A DNA stretch of 64,000 bases from JAWKOK01 sp963765875 (GTDB lineage: Bacteria; Chloroflexota; Anaerolineae; Caldilineales; Caldilineaceae). Each line of letters starts with the position of its first letter. Position 1 is the stretch's first letter. The position numbers and the translations under genes were made by a program. The stretch is taken from the NCBI GenBank assembly GCA_963765875.1, contig CAVXYK010000012.1, positions 225,826-289,825 of the forward strand. The letters run 5' to 3'. Under the pieces are notes generated by a model. It ran no database searches and had not been told where the DNA came from. It saw nothing but the letters and a program-made list of their open reading frames with translations. Shown in pieces: positions 41,303 to 51,381 of the stretch.

Positions 41303-43756
41303 CTATGGGACAAGCACGATATTGCTCAACAGGATCTGCCCGTCTCCGGACACATGCCCTCCGACATCACTGACCGGCAGGCGAATGGCTCCTCCGCTGC
41401 CTGATTCATAGACGCCGATCCATAGTTCATACTGGCCCGGATCCACAGCCTCCAGCGCGATGGGTAAGCGGCTCAGAATTTCGTCCGATTCACGCCAGGC
41501 GCTGGTCGGGAAGCGGCCGGCGGCCGGCGCTTGATCGAAGCCAGCGACGCGATTGCCCTCCATGTCGAGTAGATGGGCAAAGACCGTGTAGTCGGTGGCA
41601 GGAACGCCAACGGCCTCCCACAACAGAGTGACGGTCAGTACGTCCATAGCGCTCAACGCAACATCGCCGTTGGGGTCGGTATCAAGACCGTAGCCGGCCA
41701 GCGACATCACGTCGCCGAAGACAGCGCCGCCCGGCTGCAACGCGTCACCTTCCACCGTCGGCGAGCGCATCGGCTCGACCTCGATCTGTCCCACGAAGGG
41801 CACGATCTCCCCGCCTTCACTGTTGCGAGCGATGATCGGCAGCTTGCCGGCGTTCTCTTTCTCAGGATTGATAAATCCAACGTAGACATCCGCCAACAAT
41901 GGTGAGCGGTCACCAACACTACGTACGATCTGCACGAGATAACTGTCGGAGTAGATCGCGCCCGGCTCCCAGAGTGTGGTCGGGTTGCGTCCCCATCCCG
42001 GATGGCTGGTCACGTTGGCGATCTCTGTGCCCGTCTCGTCGAGCAGTTGTATGAAAATGCGATAGTTATCATCAATCGGTTCGTCGGCACGCAGATAGAG
42101 CGTCAGCGGAACCTGTTCACCGAAGCCGAAGCGTTCACCCTCAGGCAACTCGACCGCCAGCAGCTTCAGCAGATCACTTTCGCCGTATGTGATGTCGACG
42201 GTCCGAGCGTTTTCAGGCACGGCCAAGATAGACTTGGGCTGGCTGTAGCTCTGCGGAAAAAGAAGCATGAGCGTGTAGAGTGAACTACCCAGTAGCAATG
42301 CGCCAAGGGAAGCCCACCCGATACCCTGCGCCCAGCGCGGCAGCATCCGCAGCCACCACCAGAGGCCCAGAACCAGTAGCGGCACGAAGGCCACCAATCC
42401 TGGGTAGAGCAGACGACCCTGGCTGCCCGTGGCCTGGCTGGTCCAGTAGAACCAGAGGCCGAACGAGAGTAGGGCCCAGATGGCCAATACACCCCAGGCG
42501 GCGAGGCGAAAATGGTGTCGTATATCGCTCTCCCGAACCACGGTAGCCGCAAAGCCAATGAGGCCGATCGAGGCAAAGACCGAGATGGCATCCAGCAGCT
42601 GATAGATCCACTGCGGCAGCAAAATATTGAACCAGCCGAACAGCCCCCAGAACGAATAACGCAGCCCGCGAAATTCGCCCACAAAGCCACGCCACCCCAG
42701 TGGCTTGGTGCGTTGCCCGTTGATGGCCAGTAAGTTCGAAAGACCAAACCAATCGTTGTAGAGCGTGTAGTTGCGCCAGTACCACCAGCCGGCAATGACC
42801 AGGGCCGGCAATATCACCAGCGGGATCGCTCGTGCAATCAGTCGCCAGTCGCGGCGTTGCCACGCCATCCAGAGGCCGGCGCCCAGCGCCAGCACCGCCA
42901 AGCCCAGGCCCTGCAATTTGGTCAGGGCGGCAACACCCAACAGAACGCCCAACACCACCAGTTCCCACCAACGTACAGGTGCATCATCCGGCTTCACAAC
43001 CAGCCGCACAAGCCAGTAGACCGTGACTGCACCGGCCGCGATCACGCTGCTGTCATTCGAATAGGAGGCGCTGATGAATGCGAACTGGGGGATTAGGGCC
43101 GCGATCCAGATTGCCAATAGCGGCAATGCGCGTATCTGCCAATCGGCTCGTCCGCTCTTACTGATCGCCAGCCGCGTCGTGGCGTAGATGAACCAGAGCG
43201 TCGCCGCGCCCAACGCCAGCGACAACCAGCGCCCGACGTGCAGCGCCAGGTTGGCTCCGGTCAATGGATGATGGGCAGCGCTGTAGAGTAGATAGTTTTT
43301 GTTGCCGGGATAGAGCGGATCACCCAGATCGGCCCCTGGCGTGCGGATGTTGAGTTGGTCAAAGTCATCCTGGTCGATGCCGGCAGTCAGCAGCCCGACC
43401 ATCAGATAGTAGAGCGGAGCCTGGCTGCCCTCCTGGTGCCACGGGCCAGTGGCCGTCTCGTCTTGGACGGGCAGGCTGTTGCCCTGAGCCATATGCCGTC
43501 CAAACCCGTAGTGGAAGAGTTCGTCCGGGGTTTCGAACGGGGGGACAGCCATGCTGTACCAGATGCCAAGCACGACAAAGAGAAGCAGCGCAATCGCCAC
43601 GCCCCACCGTTCGAAGCGGCGGAAACGCTGTTGTTCGTCTGCGGTTGGCTCGATCATGGCAGATTGTGAAGCACTCATGTTGGTCATTATAGCGGCAGGT
43701 GGCGCTGGCGGCACTTTGTGTTCGTTTGCTAGAACGACTGCCACATTCACAGTCAT
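41303..43756 (-). CDS. GT39-like membrane glycosyltransferase with two C-terminal sandwich modules
   Basis: An 817-residue GT-C protein. After the first helix (VAIALLLFVVLGIWY) comes the catalytic-loop acidic pair in PPFETPDELFHYGF. About ten further membrane helices follow to near residue 520. The outer C-terminal part has two related beta-sandwich modules (FGFGEQVPLTLYLR...IFIQLLDETG; FGDVMSLAGYG...VFAHLLDMEGNRVAG). GT39-type enzymes move a sugar from a polyprenyl-phosphate donor to protein or glycan on the outer face of the membrane. This is the last gene of the minus-strand glycan block. A start further in (MTNMSASQ) is possible. The frame is fully open over 2.4 kb. Confidence 0.8.
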   Translation of the reverse strand: MTVNVAVVLANEHKVPPAPPAAIMTNMSASQSAMIEPTADEQQRFRRFERWGVAIALLLFVVLGIWYSMAVPPFETPDELFHYGFGRHMAQGNSLPVQDETATGPWHQEGSQAPLYYLMVGLLTAGIDQDDFDQLNIRTPGADLGDPLYPGNKNYLLYSAAHHPLTGANLALHVGRWLSLALGAATLWFIYATTRLAISKSGRADWQIRALPLLAIWIAALIPQFAFISASYSNDSSVIAAGAVTVYWLVRLVVKPDDAPVRWWELVVLGVLLGVAALTKLQGLGLAVLALGAGLWMAWQRRDWRLIARAIPLVILPALVIAGWWYWRNYTLYNDWFGLSNLLAINGQRTKPLGWRGFVGEFRGLRYSFWGLFGWFNILLPQWIYQLLDAISVFASIGLIGFAATVVRESDIRHHFRLAAWGVLAIWALLSFGLWFYWTSQATGSQGRLLYPGLVAFVPLLVLGLWWWLRMLPRWAQGIGWASLGALLLGSSLYTLMLLFPQSYSQPKSILAVPENARTVDITYGESDLLKLLAVELPEGERFGFGEQVPLTLYLRADEPIDDNYRIFIQLLDETGTEIANVTSHPGWGRNPTTLWEPGAIYSDSYLVQIVRSVGDRSPLLADVYVGFINPEKENAGKLPIIARNSEGGEIVPFVGQIEVEPMRSPTVEGDALQPGGAVFGDVMSLAGYGLDTDPNGDVALSAMDVLTVTLLWEAVGVPATDYTVFAHLLDMEGNRVAGFDQAPAAGRFPTSAWRESDEILSRLPIALEAVDPGQYELWIGVYESGSGGAIRLPVSDVGGHVSGDGQILLSNIVLVP

Positions 43757-43803
43757 GTCATCCAGCCCAGCTTTGCGACATAGATGTCTCGATACAATCC
43801 GAT

Positions 43804-45840
43804 CTACTGAGCAGCCATCTCTATCGGCAATACGACGGTGGCCCCATCGGGCAGCACCTCTAGATTTTCCGATTCCGTGACCGGAAGCTTCTCCAATGTG
43901 TCGCGGTGATAGAGTTGCAGCTTGATCTGGAAGGCGGCAGGATTTTCACTCAAGGCAGCGGGCAACGGTGGCGGAAGCTCCGTCCATTCAACAATGTTGA
44001 CCCCTTGATCCCAGAAGCCGGTTGCTACTGCACCGTCGTACGGCTCACGTTCCGTCGTGGAGAGCGGGATGCTCCCCTCGTTTGCCGGCGCTTCGACCAG
44101 CTGCATCAGATACTTGTAATTGTCATCCAGATCATCCATCGCCTGCCAATGAAGGGTCACGGGTAGCGCCAGATCCGGCCCAGCGATCTCACCGATGTCG
44201 TATCCGACCAGGCGAATGCGGTCACCAAAGACGATTTCGGCGGGATGCTCCATGTGCGCCGCCGGCTCAGGATAGACGGGCACCTCCGGCAGGTAGAGAA
44301 AGGCATGGAGCGTCGAACGACTGAAGAAGGTTTTGTCGCGCAGGAGATACATGTTTTCGTTGAACCACTGTTCGACATTGCCGTCTAGGTCGGAGATAAG
44401 ATGCGGACCAATGCGGACCAGCCAGATGCGGTTGTAGTCTTCCTTGAACTGCTGCAAAAGCGGTGGGTTTTCCTCCCAGCCAACGTTCAAGAGCGGCGTT
44501 CCGTAGCGACCGATGTGGGTGCCTTCCGCCTGAGCCGATGCGACGGCCTCCAATGGTAGGTAGTAGTCGGCGATGCGCCAGGAAAAGGGCGACCGGATGA
44601 GGATGAGGTCGCCGGGCGCCAGGCGATCCTCGATATAGCTGCCCAGTCCGGCCAGATCGCCCTTGCGGTAGTCCTCCAGCGTGAAGTAATTGAGTGTGCT
44701 GTAGGCTGTCGCCGCTATCAGAAGCAGGGCAACGGCGGCAGCCACCCAGCGTTGATAGCGGGCGATCACGCCTAGGCCGCCGCCAAGCAGAAGCAACATG
44801 GCCCCGCCGATGACGGCCATCTGACGCGCGGTCATGTAAGCAGGCAGCACCAAATTGACCAGCAGCAGCATGCAGACCGGCACAACCACCAAAAGCGCAG
44901 GCAGCCAGCCGCCCTGCTTGATGGCATTCCGTGAGCGCACCGCCCAGCCCGCGCCCAGCAGCATGAGCGCGCCGAAGAGCAGATCGATCCACCAAACACG
45001 GTTGATATCAACGCTCAGTCCCAAACTGAATGCGTTCAACAGATCGGGAATGAGTACCTTGAGGCGGACAAGTGAAAAGTTCTCACCGCCGGCCTGAATG
45101 ACAATGAAGAACCAATAGGCGGCGAGACCAATCAGCGCGCCGATAGCCAAGATCAATGCAGAAATGGTCAATGCCAGCGCTCGACTGCGTTTGGCCAGCC
45201 AGAGGTAGAAGATAAGGGCGTGGACCGGCAGCAGAAAAACGGCGTAGAAATGTGAGGTCAGGAACATCAGCTCGGCCAGCAAAAAGCCTGCGAACCATCC
45301 CCATCGGAAATCCTTGGCTTCTGTGGTGCGCAGCAACAGATAAGTGCTGAGCGGCGCAAGCATCCCCCACAGTGCGTAAGGGCGTGCCTCCTGGCCGAAC
45401 CAGAGGAAGAAGGGGCTGATGGCGGCAAAGCCTGCGGCCCAGTAGGGCGCTGACGCCGGAAAAATCTCCTGGCGAACAAACCAGCGAGCCAGCACCCAGA
45501 GCACCGCAGGCAGCAAGGTCGCCGCCATCACCGACACGTAGCGCAGCGAAAACTCGCTGTCGCCGGCCAGGCGCAGCAGACCGCCTTGAAGCAGGAAAAA
45601 CATGAACGGATGCTGATCGATGGTCAACAGTTGAGAGAAGCCGTCGTAGATGACCAGATGTCCTTTGAGCAGCGGCAACAGGGCGGACTCAGCCCGTTGC
45701 AGGCTCAGGCTCTCGTCCCACCAGAGGTTCTTTGTCCCCAGCTCCCAAACGACGCGGCCATAGCTCACCAAGATGATCGCGAGTAGCAGCAGGCGTCGAA
45801 AGGTCGATTCGGTTTTGCGTGCGGCAATGGCGGTTGTCAT
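43804..45840 (-). CDS. GT39-like membrane glycosyltransferase
   Basis: About 678 residues from the preferred start MTTAIAARKTESTFRRLLLL; longer starts (45882, 46023) add an unlikely leader. The acidic loop is KNLWWDESLSLQRAESA, followed by DQHPFMFFLLQGGL, typical of the ArnT/PMT group. Around a dozen membrane helices are followed by one C-terminal beta-sandwich module (FGDRIRLVGYD...LPVTLHWQAM). It would use a lipid-linked sugar outside the cytoplasmic membrane. It is flanked by similar genes at short distance in the same direction. Confidence 0.8.
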   Translation of the reverse strand: MTTAIAARKTESTFRRLLLLAIILVSYGRVVWELGTKNLWWDESLSLQRAESALLPLLKGHLVIYDGFSQLLTIDQHPFMFFLLQGGLLRLAGDSEFSLRYVSVMAATLLPAVLWVLARWFVRQEIFPASAPYWAAGFAAISPFFLWFGQEARPYALWGMLAPLSTYLLLRTTEAKDFRWGWFAGFLLAELMFLTSHFYAVFLLPVHALIFYLWLAKRSRALALTISALILAIGALIGLAAYWFFIVIQAGGENFSLVRLKVLIPDLLNAFSLGLSVDINRVWWIDLLFGALMLLGAGWAVRSRNAIKQGGWLPALLVVVPVCMLLLVNLVLPAYMTARQMAVIGGAMLLLLGGGLGVIARYQRWVAAAVALLLIAATAYSTLNYFTLEDYRKGDLAGLGSYIEDRLAPGDLILIRSPFSWRIADYYLPLEAVASAQAEGTHIGRYGTPLLNVGWEENPPLLQQFKEDYNRIWLVRIGPHLISDLDGNVEQWFNENMYLLRDKTFFSRSTLHAFLYLPEVPVYPEPAAHMEHPAEIVFGDRIRLVGYDIGEIAGPDLALPVTLHWQAMDDLDDNYKYLMQLVEAPANEGSIPLSTTEREPYDGAVATGFWDQGVNIVEWTELPPPLPAALSENPAAFQIKLQLYHRDTLEKLPVTESENLEVLPDGATVVLPIEMAAQ

Positions 45841-46023
45841 TGTGTGTCCCGCTGCTAAACTCAGCACGTCACGATTTGTCATTATGAGTACCCGACGAAG
45901 CGGGGCTTCGCAAAGACAAAAAAACAAGGTGCATTTAGGCGTCCGCCAGTCATTCTGAGCATGTTCGCGTCGACAGTTCGAGCATGTTAACAGACCAGCA
46001 AAGAATCTGGACAACAATGTCAA

Positions 46024-46338
46024 GACCCTTCTTTGGCCTCTTGAGCGCCTCGATCTGTCAACGGTTACCCACTCAGGCCTGCCCTGAGCTTGCCGAAGGG
46101 GTGACAGAGTGTCTTCTGCCGCGACAGAGCATGTTTCTTAAATGCGAGTATTCAGAACCCCTTCACTCAGGGAAACTACCAGCGGAGAATCTTGGTTATC
46201 TTGAGTTCATGAACTACTGCAACCCAGTCTTTCAAAGTTTCAGGACGATCTGCCCTTCCGACGGAGCGAAGCGACTGCGAAACCGTGAGTACTGTAGGAC
46301 GGAATGGTTGCGTACCGCCCCCAGCCTAGGTCTCTCTA
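46024..46338. other. Gap inside the glycan block with a REP-like half site
   Basis: About 315 bases (longer if the downstream gene starts at 45840). At 46070-46105 lies a CCTGCCCTGAGCTTGCCGAA sequence related to the inverted repeat at 1629-1686. No reading frame is convincing. Confidence 0.45.
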
Positions 46339-49164
46339 TCAAGGCTTCAACTCGGCGGCGTTGTCCAGCACCGATTGGCCGCTCTCATCAATGGCAATGA
46401 GTCTCTCACCGGAGAGCGGATCATATAACCCAACGCGCAGCCGGTAGGCGGCCCGATCCGCACCTGCCGGCAACACCAGCGTGTGCGTGTCGATGACGAC
46501 CTCTTGCGGCAACCACTGGCTCGTCGCGTAGCCGCCGCCCGGCGCCGCATCGGACTGGGCAACGATCTGGCCGTCTTCATCCAGAAGGTGTAGGAAGACC
46601 TGATAGTGGCTCTCCGGCTCCGGCCGGCGCAGTGCCTGCCAGGCCAATGTCACTGCTAATTGGCCGGTTTCGGTGACCTTGCTATCGTACCCGGCAAGCA
46701 CAATCTGATCGCCGAAGGTTACGCCGCTCTCGTTGGCAACCGGCGGAAGCTCGTACTGACGTGTGGACTCGGCGATCGTGACTTCGCCCAGATCGATCGT
46801 GTTGTCGCCCGATTCAATCTGGAGCCGGTAAACGCCCGGTGCAGTATCCGGCGGCACACTCGTGCGCAGGCGGCGGCAGAGGGCTTCGCCGTCATCCCAC
46901 GTGGCGTCTTCGGCCACGCTGCCGCTCCACAACACCACAAGTTCATCGCCGTCCAGCACAAGCTGGATGGGCGTCTCTGCCGACTGAGCACCGCCAGCCC
47001 AGACAAGGTCTATGCGAAGGGGCGAGCCGGGCTGCCAATCCTGGCCATCGGCGCTGTAGCCTAAGAGCGTCAAGTCATCGTTCACAGCCTGCTCTACCAG
47101 CGTGTCAGGCGCGAACCGGTCGATAGGCTGCGACACCAGCGGCAGCGTCAGATAGCCGGCCAGCGCGCTGTCGCCCGGCGCATCGGTACGCTGCATGCGC
47201 ATGTTGTCGGCCAGATATTGGTACCAACCGACCTGCACGCGTACTTCTTCACCACCGGCGCAGAGATCCTCGACCTCGGGATAGTAGCGGTCGATCACCC
47301 GTTCGCCTTCACGCCAGAAGGGTGTGCGGTAGCTGCCGTTGCCCGGCAGCTTGTCGGTCTGCCCGACGCGTCGTCCGTCGGCATCGATCAGATGAATGAA
47401 AGTCGTTAGATCGCGGTAGGTGAAGCCGTCGTTGCGCCAGAAAAGGTTGAGTTGGCTGCTATTGTCAAAACTCTGCATGCCCAACAGCGTCGGCGCCTCA
47501 AAGAAGTGCGCTTCATCCTCGGGACTGAATTCATTGGTGGGCGTAGCATCAGCCGGCCAGCCTTGCAACGCGCTTGCAGGCACATGGACGACAGAGATCA
47601 ACGAATTGCCGAAGTGATCCAACACCGGTTCGACGGTGGCTTCAGGCCAGTAATCGGCCAACGCTTCGGCCCGGTTGTGCTGCTCCGCAGGGAAGCCGTA
47701 GACGGCGTCCTTGCCTGGGGGCGGCAGCACGATCGTGTCGCTGGTGTCGATGGACTCAATGCCCAGACGGCCGCGCAGCAGATAGACCGTCGAGTGTTTT
47801 TCGCCCCACAGCTGCGAGATATAGACGGCGTCTTCATCTGCGTACTGAGCCAGATGGTCGAGCGCATCGAGTTTGTCGGCGTCGTACAGGTAGTAGACTT
47901 CAGGGCTTTGCGCAAAGCGTACAAAGTAATCGTAGACAGTTGAGCCCGTGCTGAAAATCAGAATGACGGCTGCGGCAACCGGCCCCAACCAGGCAAACGG
48001 CCATTGGTACGTGACAATCCAGGTCAAGCCCAAACCTGCGGCCACAAAGGTCGCCGGCAGCGAGGGCATGGTGCGCGAATAGTTGGGCGCGGCCTCGCTC
48101 AGCACCGAAGGCAGCAACATGACCAGCACCCAGATCGCCAGCAACGAGAGCGCATCAAAGTCGGGATCGTCACGCCGACGCAGCCGCCCGATCCAGATGA
48201 AAAAACCACCTGTGAAGACGGCAGCCATCAGCAGGTCAAAGACAGGACGGCCGGCCAGGTTGTGGGCCCACTCCAAATCGCCATAGAAGCTGAACATGCC
48301 GGCGACGTGCAAAACATTGTCGAGCAGGTGTGTCCACGGATTACCGCCGCTGACCCGTTCGGCAAAGATGGAGACCTCTGAGGCATGGCCGAAGAAGAAG
48401 TCTGGATTGCGTAGAAATTCAAACCCAAGGGGCAAGAAGACCAAAAAAGCTGTCAGCCCCGTAATCGCCAACCCGCCCACAATGCCGTCAGGTTTCCAGC
48501 TCCGGGTAGAGGGCTGCCGCCAGAGCATCCACCCGACGTAGAATAGCAGGATGAAGGGCACAAGACGGCCCGAGGGGTGGGTCCACGGCGTCAAGCCGAC
48601 AAGGATGCCGCTGCCCACATATGAGATCAGCCGCCATCGTCGCGTGGCCGCGTGGCCGCCTAACCAGAATAGACCCATTGCACCCGAGAGGATCAGCGGC
48701 ATCATGATCACGCGTATGCCGTAGCGACTGAAGTGGATGTGCCAGAGGCTGATGGCCAGCGTGAGGCTGGTGAATGCGGCAATGTATCTGCTGTTGCGGC
48801 GAAGCAAGCCACGCAAGAGCAGATAGGCGGCGGGGATGGTCAAGATGCCGGCGATGGCCGAGGCCAAGCGCAGGGTGTAGACATTGACGCCGAACAGCGC
48901 GCCCAGAGCCGCCTGCCAATAGGTGTAGAGCGCCTCTCGACCACCGTTGGCCGGAAGAAAAAGGGGCGTGTGCCCAGCCAACACTTGCTTGGCATCGATG
49001 GCGTTGAAGGCTTCATCGAACTGGAAGCCGGGCGGCAACTCGCCTAACTGATAGAGACGCAACGCCGCGCCCAGCGCCGTCACCGCCGCCAATATGATCC
49101 AATCCCAACGATTCCACGACGCGGGGCGTGGTGTGTAGGGCGTGGGGCGCACATCATTAGCCAT
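46339..49164 (-). CDS. GT39-like membrane glycosyltransferase with three C-terminal modules
   Basis: A 941-residue GT-C protein. It has the acidic loop LPPGFQFDEAFNAIDAKQVL and NGGREALYTYWQAALGALFG, then about ten membrane helices to near residue 440. The long extracytoplasmic part has three beta-sandwich modules, the last one beginning GVTFGDQIVLAGYDSKVTET and containing YQVFLHLLDEDGQIVAQSD. The role is transfer of a lipid-linked sugar on the outer membrane face, acceptor unknown. No frame disruption in 2.8 kb. Confidence 0.8.
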   Translation of the reverse strand: MANDVRPTPYTPRPASWNRWDWIILAAVTALGAALRLYQLGELPPGFQFDEAFNAIDAKQVLAGHTPLFLPANGGREALYTYWQAALGALFGVNVYTLRLASAIAGILTIPAAYLLLRGLLRRNSRYIAAFTSLTLAISLWHIHFSRYGIRVIMMPLILSGAMGLFWLGGHAATRRWRLISYVGSGILVGLTPWTHPSGRLVPFILLFYVGWMLWRQPSTRSWKPDGIVGGLAITGLTAFLVFLPLGFEFLRNPDFFFGHASEVSIFAERVSGGNPWTHLLDNVLHVAGMFSFYGDLEWAHNLAGRPVFDLLMAAVFTGGFFIWIGRLRRRDDPDFDALSLLAIWVLVMLLPSVLSEAAPNYSRTMPSLPATFVAAGLGLTWIVTYQWPFAWLGPVAAAVILIFSTGSTVYDYFVRFAQSPEVYYLYDADKLDALDHLAQYADEDAVYISQLWGEKHSTVYLLRGRLGIESIDTSDTIVLPPPGKDAVYGFPAEQHNRAEALADYWPEATVEPVLDHFGNSLISVVHVPASALQGWPADATPTNEFSPEDEAHFFEAPTLLGMQSFDNSSQLNLFWRNDGFTYRDLTTFIHLIDADGRRVGQTDKLPGNGSYRTPFWREGERVIDRYYPEVEDLCAGGEEVRVQVGWYQYLADNMRMQRTDAPGDSALAGYLTLPLVSQPIDRFAPDTLVEQAVNDDLTLLGYSADGQDWQPGSPLRIDLVWAGGAQSAETPIQLVLDGDELVVLWSGSVAEDATWDDGEALCRRLRTSVPPDTAPGVYRLQIESGDNTIDLGEVTIAESTRQYELPPVANESGVTFGDQIVLAGYDSKVTETGQLAVTLAWQALRRPEPESHYQVFLHLLDEDGQIVAQSDAAPGGGYATSQWLPQEVVIDTHTLVLPAGADRAAYRLRVGLYDPLSGERLIAIDESGQSVLDNAAELKP

Positions 49165-49189
49165 TCACAATTAACCGTTCTGCATTAAC

Positions 49190-49318
49190 CATTGAGCCTG
49201 CGGCAAAGAGAAAAATTGGCCACAGATGGACACAGATAAACGCAGATGAAAAGCATTTCTCTCCGCTCTTCCTCTGTGATCTCCGTGCCCCCCTCCGTGC
49301 CTCCGTGGTGAATCAGCT
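49190..49318. repeat. Dispersed CACAGAT-type repeat, copy 1
   Basis: The gap between two glycosyltransferase genes holds GGCCACAGATGGACACAG, CGCAGATG and CTCCGTGCCTCCGTGGTGAA words. All recur, in opposite orientation, at 57590-57845. It is a non-coding dispersed repeat. Confidence 0.65.
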
Positions 49319-51376
49319 TCACTGCCCTGCAACCTCCACAGGAGCAAGCACGATTGTATCACCGATCTGGACATTTGCCAGCAAGAATGGCGCTGTCGAG
49401 GCGGGCGAATCGCCTATGGAATAGGTCGTGTTCTCCAGCGTCGACGGATCATAGAGCGAGAGCATCAGCCAATAGTCGCCGGGTGCTATGTCCGCCGGAA
49501 TGGCGAGCGCTTGGTAGCCAGGTTTCCGTTCATCCGGGCCCCAGGTTGTCGGCGGCAACAGGGGGCCAATCGGAAAACTGTCGCTTTGGGCAACCGGATC
49601 GCCGTTGGCTTTCACCAGCCGCAGCGATACCTTATAGTCTGCATCCGGCCGCTCCGCCGCCAACCAGGCCAATTCGGCCAGCAGATGGGCTTCCTGACCC
49701 AGCAAGGCATCGAGCACGGCTATCTCTGCGCTTTGGAGCTCAAGCCCGCCATCAAAGCGGAGGGCATAGTCCCCATCGAATGACTGAGTCAGGTCCGGCT
49801 CCACATGGGCCGGGCTGGCATATTGGCAAAGATCCACGTCAAGCCATCGTTCACAGTCGACCTGATAGGCAACCGCCGTCAAGTACTTGGCCAAAAACTC
49901 GCCCGGATCAACCTCATTCTGAGCAGTCAGACTGAGCCACAACATCGGGTGTTCCTGCAAATATCGCTGAATATCGCCGTCCACTTCCTCCGGCACAACA
50001 GACGGTGCATTGACCGGCCAGTAGGCGGGCAGTTCAATGTTGGGCACCGGGTAGAGCGGATTCCCCCCACCGTTCATTTCATCGATGAACACCTCGTCAA
50101 GGTAGTATTTGGCCGGCAGATGTTGCCTCGGCGACTCGATCAGCATCGCATCATCGGGCGCGATACGGGCGGCCAGTGCTGCACTCATCTCGCGGTATTC
50201 ACTCTTGGCGTAGTCGGTCCGGTAGAAGACCAATGCGATGAGACAAACGCCGACAAATACAAGCATTCCGACGACGCCCAACACCCGCGCCCAGTTCCAC
50301 AGACGGACGATGCCCATCGCCATCAGAATGAAGAGCGCCGGGCCGATGTAGAGCACGTAGCGCGTCGAAAGCTGACCGAAGACGAGAGCGCTGAACAGCA
50401 CCGGTACAAACAGAAGTAACAGCAGATACCAGCCAGAGAGTTTTGACCAGCCATTGCTACGCCGCAGCCAGAGCGCGTCCAACAGCCCGGTGCCCAAGAG
50501 CGGCAGCCAGAGGTAGCCGATCCAGGCCCAGTCCGGCGTCCAGCGGATCGCGGCAACCGTCAAGTCTCGCCAGAGTTCGTCCAAGAAGATGAACAGTGGC
50601 GTGCCTCCCACGTCAGTGTTGCTGAGCACCGAGCCAAGCGTCATCTGGAAGCCGGGCGAGAAGGCCATCCACAGCAAGAGCGGCAGAGCAGACAATGCCA
50701 GCGCCGTCAACCACTTTGTCCATTGGGATCGAAACGACGGCTGGGTCGTAGCGGCGATCAGGAAATAGATTCCCTGGGCGGCAAAGAGCAGTGCCGCGTA
50801 GTAGTGGAAGCCGGTCATCGTCACATTGAGCAGGGCTAACAGAAGAACGCCTACCCACGTTGGCCGTCGTACCAGCCGCGTCGACACGATCATGGCGCCG
50901 AGCGCCAGCGCCAGCACGATGGCGTACATGCGCGCATCCTGGCTGTAATAGATCAGCACCGGCGCGATGGCTGCCAGCAGCGCGCTGCCATGCCAGATTG
51001 AAGATGATTGCGGATAGAGGTGACGTGCGAATTGCCAGACCAGCGGAATGACGAGGATGCCGGCCAATACCGGCAGATAACGCAGTGCAAACTCGTTCTG
51101 TCCAGCGACCAGCGACCAAGCATGAGCCAGCAGTTGCCAGAGCGGGGGGTGTTCAAATCCTGCGGTCCAGTGAAAGACGATGATCTCCGAAGGCGTCGCG
51201 CGTGCCATCAGCGCCGTGGCCGCTTCATCGTAGGAGAGGCCCAGCTCGCCCAATCGCCAGAGCCGAAGGGCCGCGCCCAGCAGTGTGATCAGGGAGATCG
51301 TGATTCGGTTCAAGTTTGCGTCAAGTGAAGGAGAGAGCGCTTCAGCCCGCGCCGGTGTCTCTGTCAAAATCGCCAT
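49319..51376 (-). CDS. GT39-like membrane glycosyltransferase
   Basis: A 685-residue GT-C protein. The N-terminal helix (ITISLITLLGAALRLWRLGE) is followed by the acidic loop GLSYDEAATALMARA and FEHPPLWQLLAHAW; YYSQDARMYAIVLALALG is the conserved segment after helix 4. About eleven helices run to residue 420. One C-terminal module is present (YKVSLRLVKANGDPVAQSDS...YWLMLSLYDPS). It begins 6 bases after the upstream gene ends, so the two are cotranscribed. Confidence 0.82.
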   Translation of the reverse strand: MAILTETPARAEALSPSLDANLNRITISLITLLGAALRLWRLGELGLSYDEAATALMARATPSEIIVFHWTAGFEHPPLWQLLAHAWSLVAGQNEFALRYLPVLAGILVIPLVWQFARHLYPQSSSIWHGSALLAAIAPVLIYYSQDARMYAIVLALALGAMIVSTRLVRRPTWVGVLLLALLNVTMTGFHYYAALLFAAQGIYFLIAATTQPSFRSQWTKWLTALALSALPLLLWMAFSPGFQMTLGSVLSNTDVGGTPLFIFLDELWRDLTVAAIRWTPDWAWIGYLWLPLLGTGLLDALWLRRSNGWSKLSGWYLLLLLFVPVLFSALVFGQLSTRYVLYIGPALFILMAMGIVRLWNWARVLGVVGMLVFVGVCLIALVFYRTDYAKSEYREMSAALAARIAPDDAMLIESPRQHLPAKYYLDEVFIDEMNGGGNPLYPVPNIELPAYWPVNAPSVVPEEVDGDIQRYLQEHPMLWLSLTAQNEVDPGEFLAKYLTAVAYQVDCERWLDVDLCQYASPAHVEPDLTQSFDGDYALRFDGGLELQSAEIAVLDALLGQEAHLLAELAWLAAERPDADYKVSLRLVKANGDPVAQSDSFPIGPLLPPTTWGPDERKPGYQALAIPADIAPGDYWLMLSLYDPSTLENTTYSIGDSPASTAPFLLANVQIGDTIVLAPVEVAGQ

Positions 51377-51381
51377 ACCGG

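Noticed and set aside
42285..42971. Long open frames overlapping the GT39 genes on the same strand
   Set aside because: They run in alternate frames of fully open GT genes and show no independent similarity.
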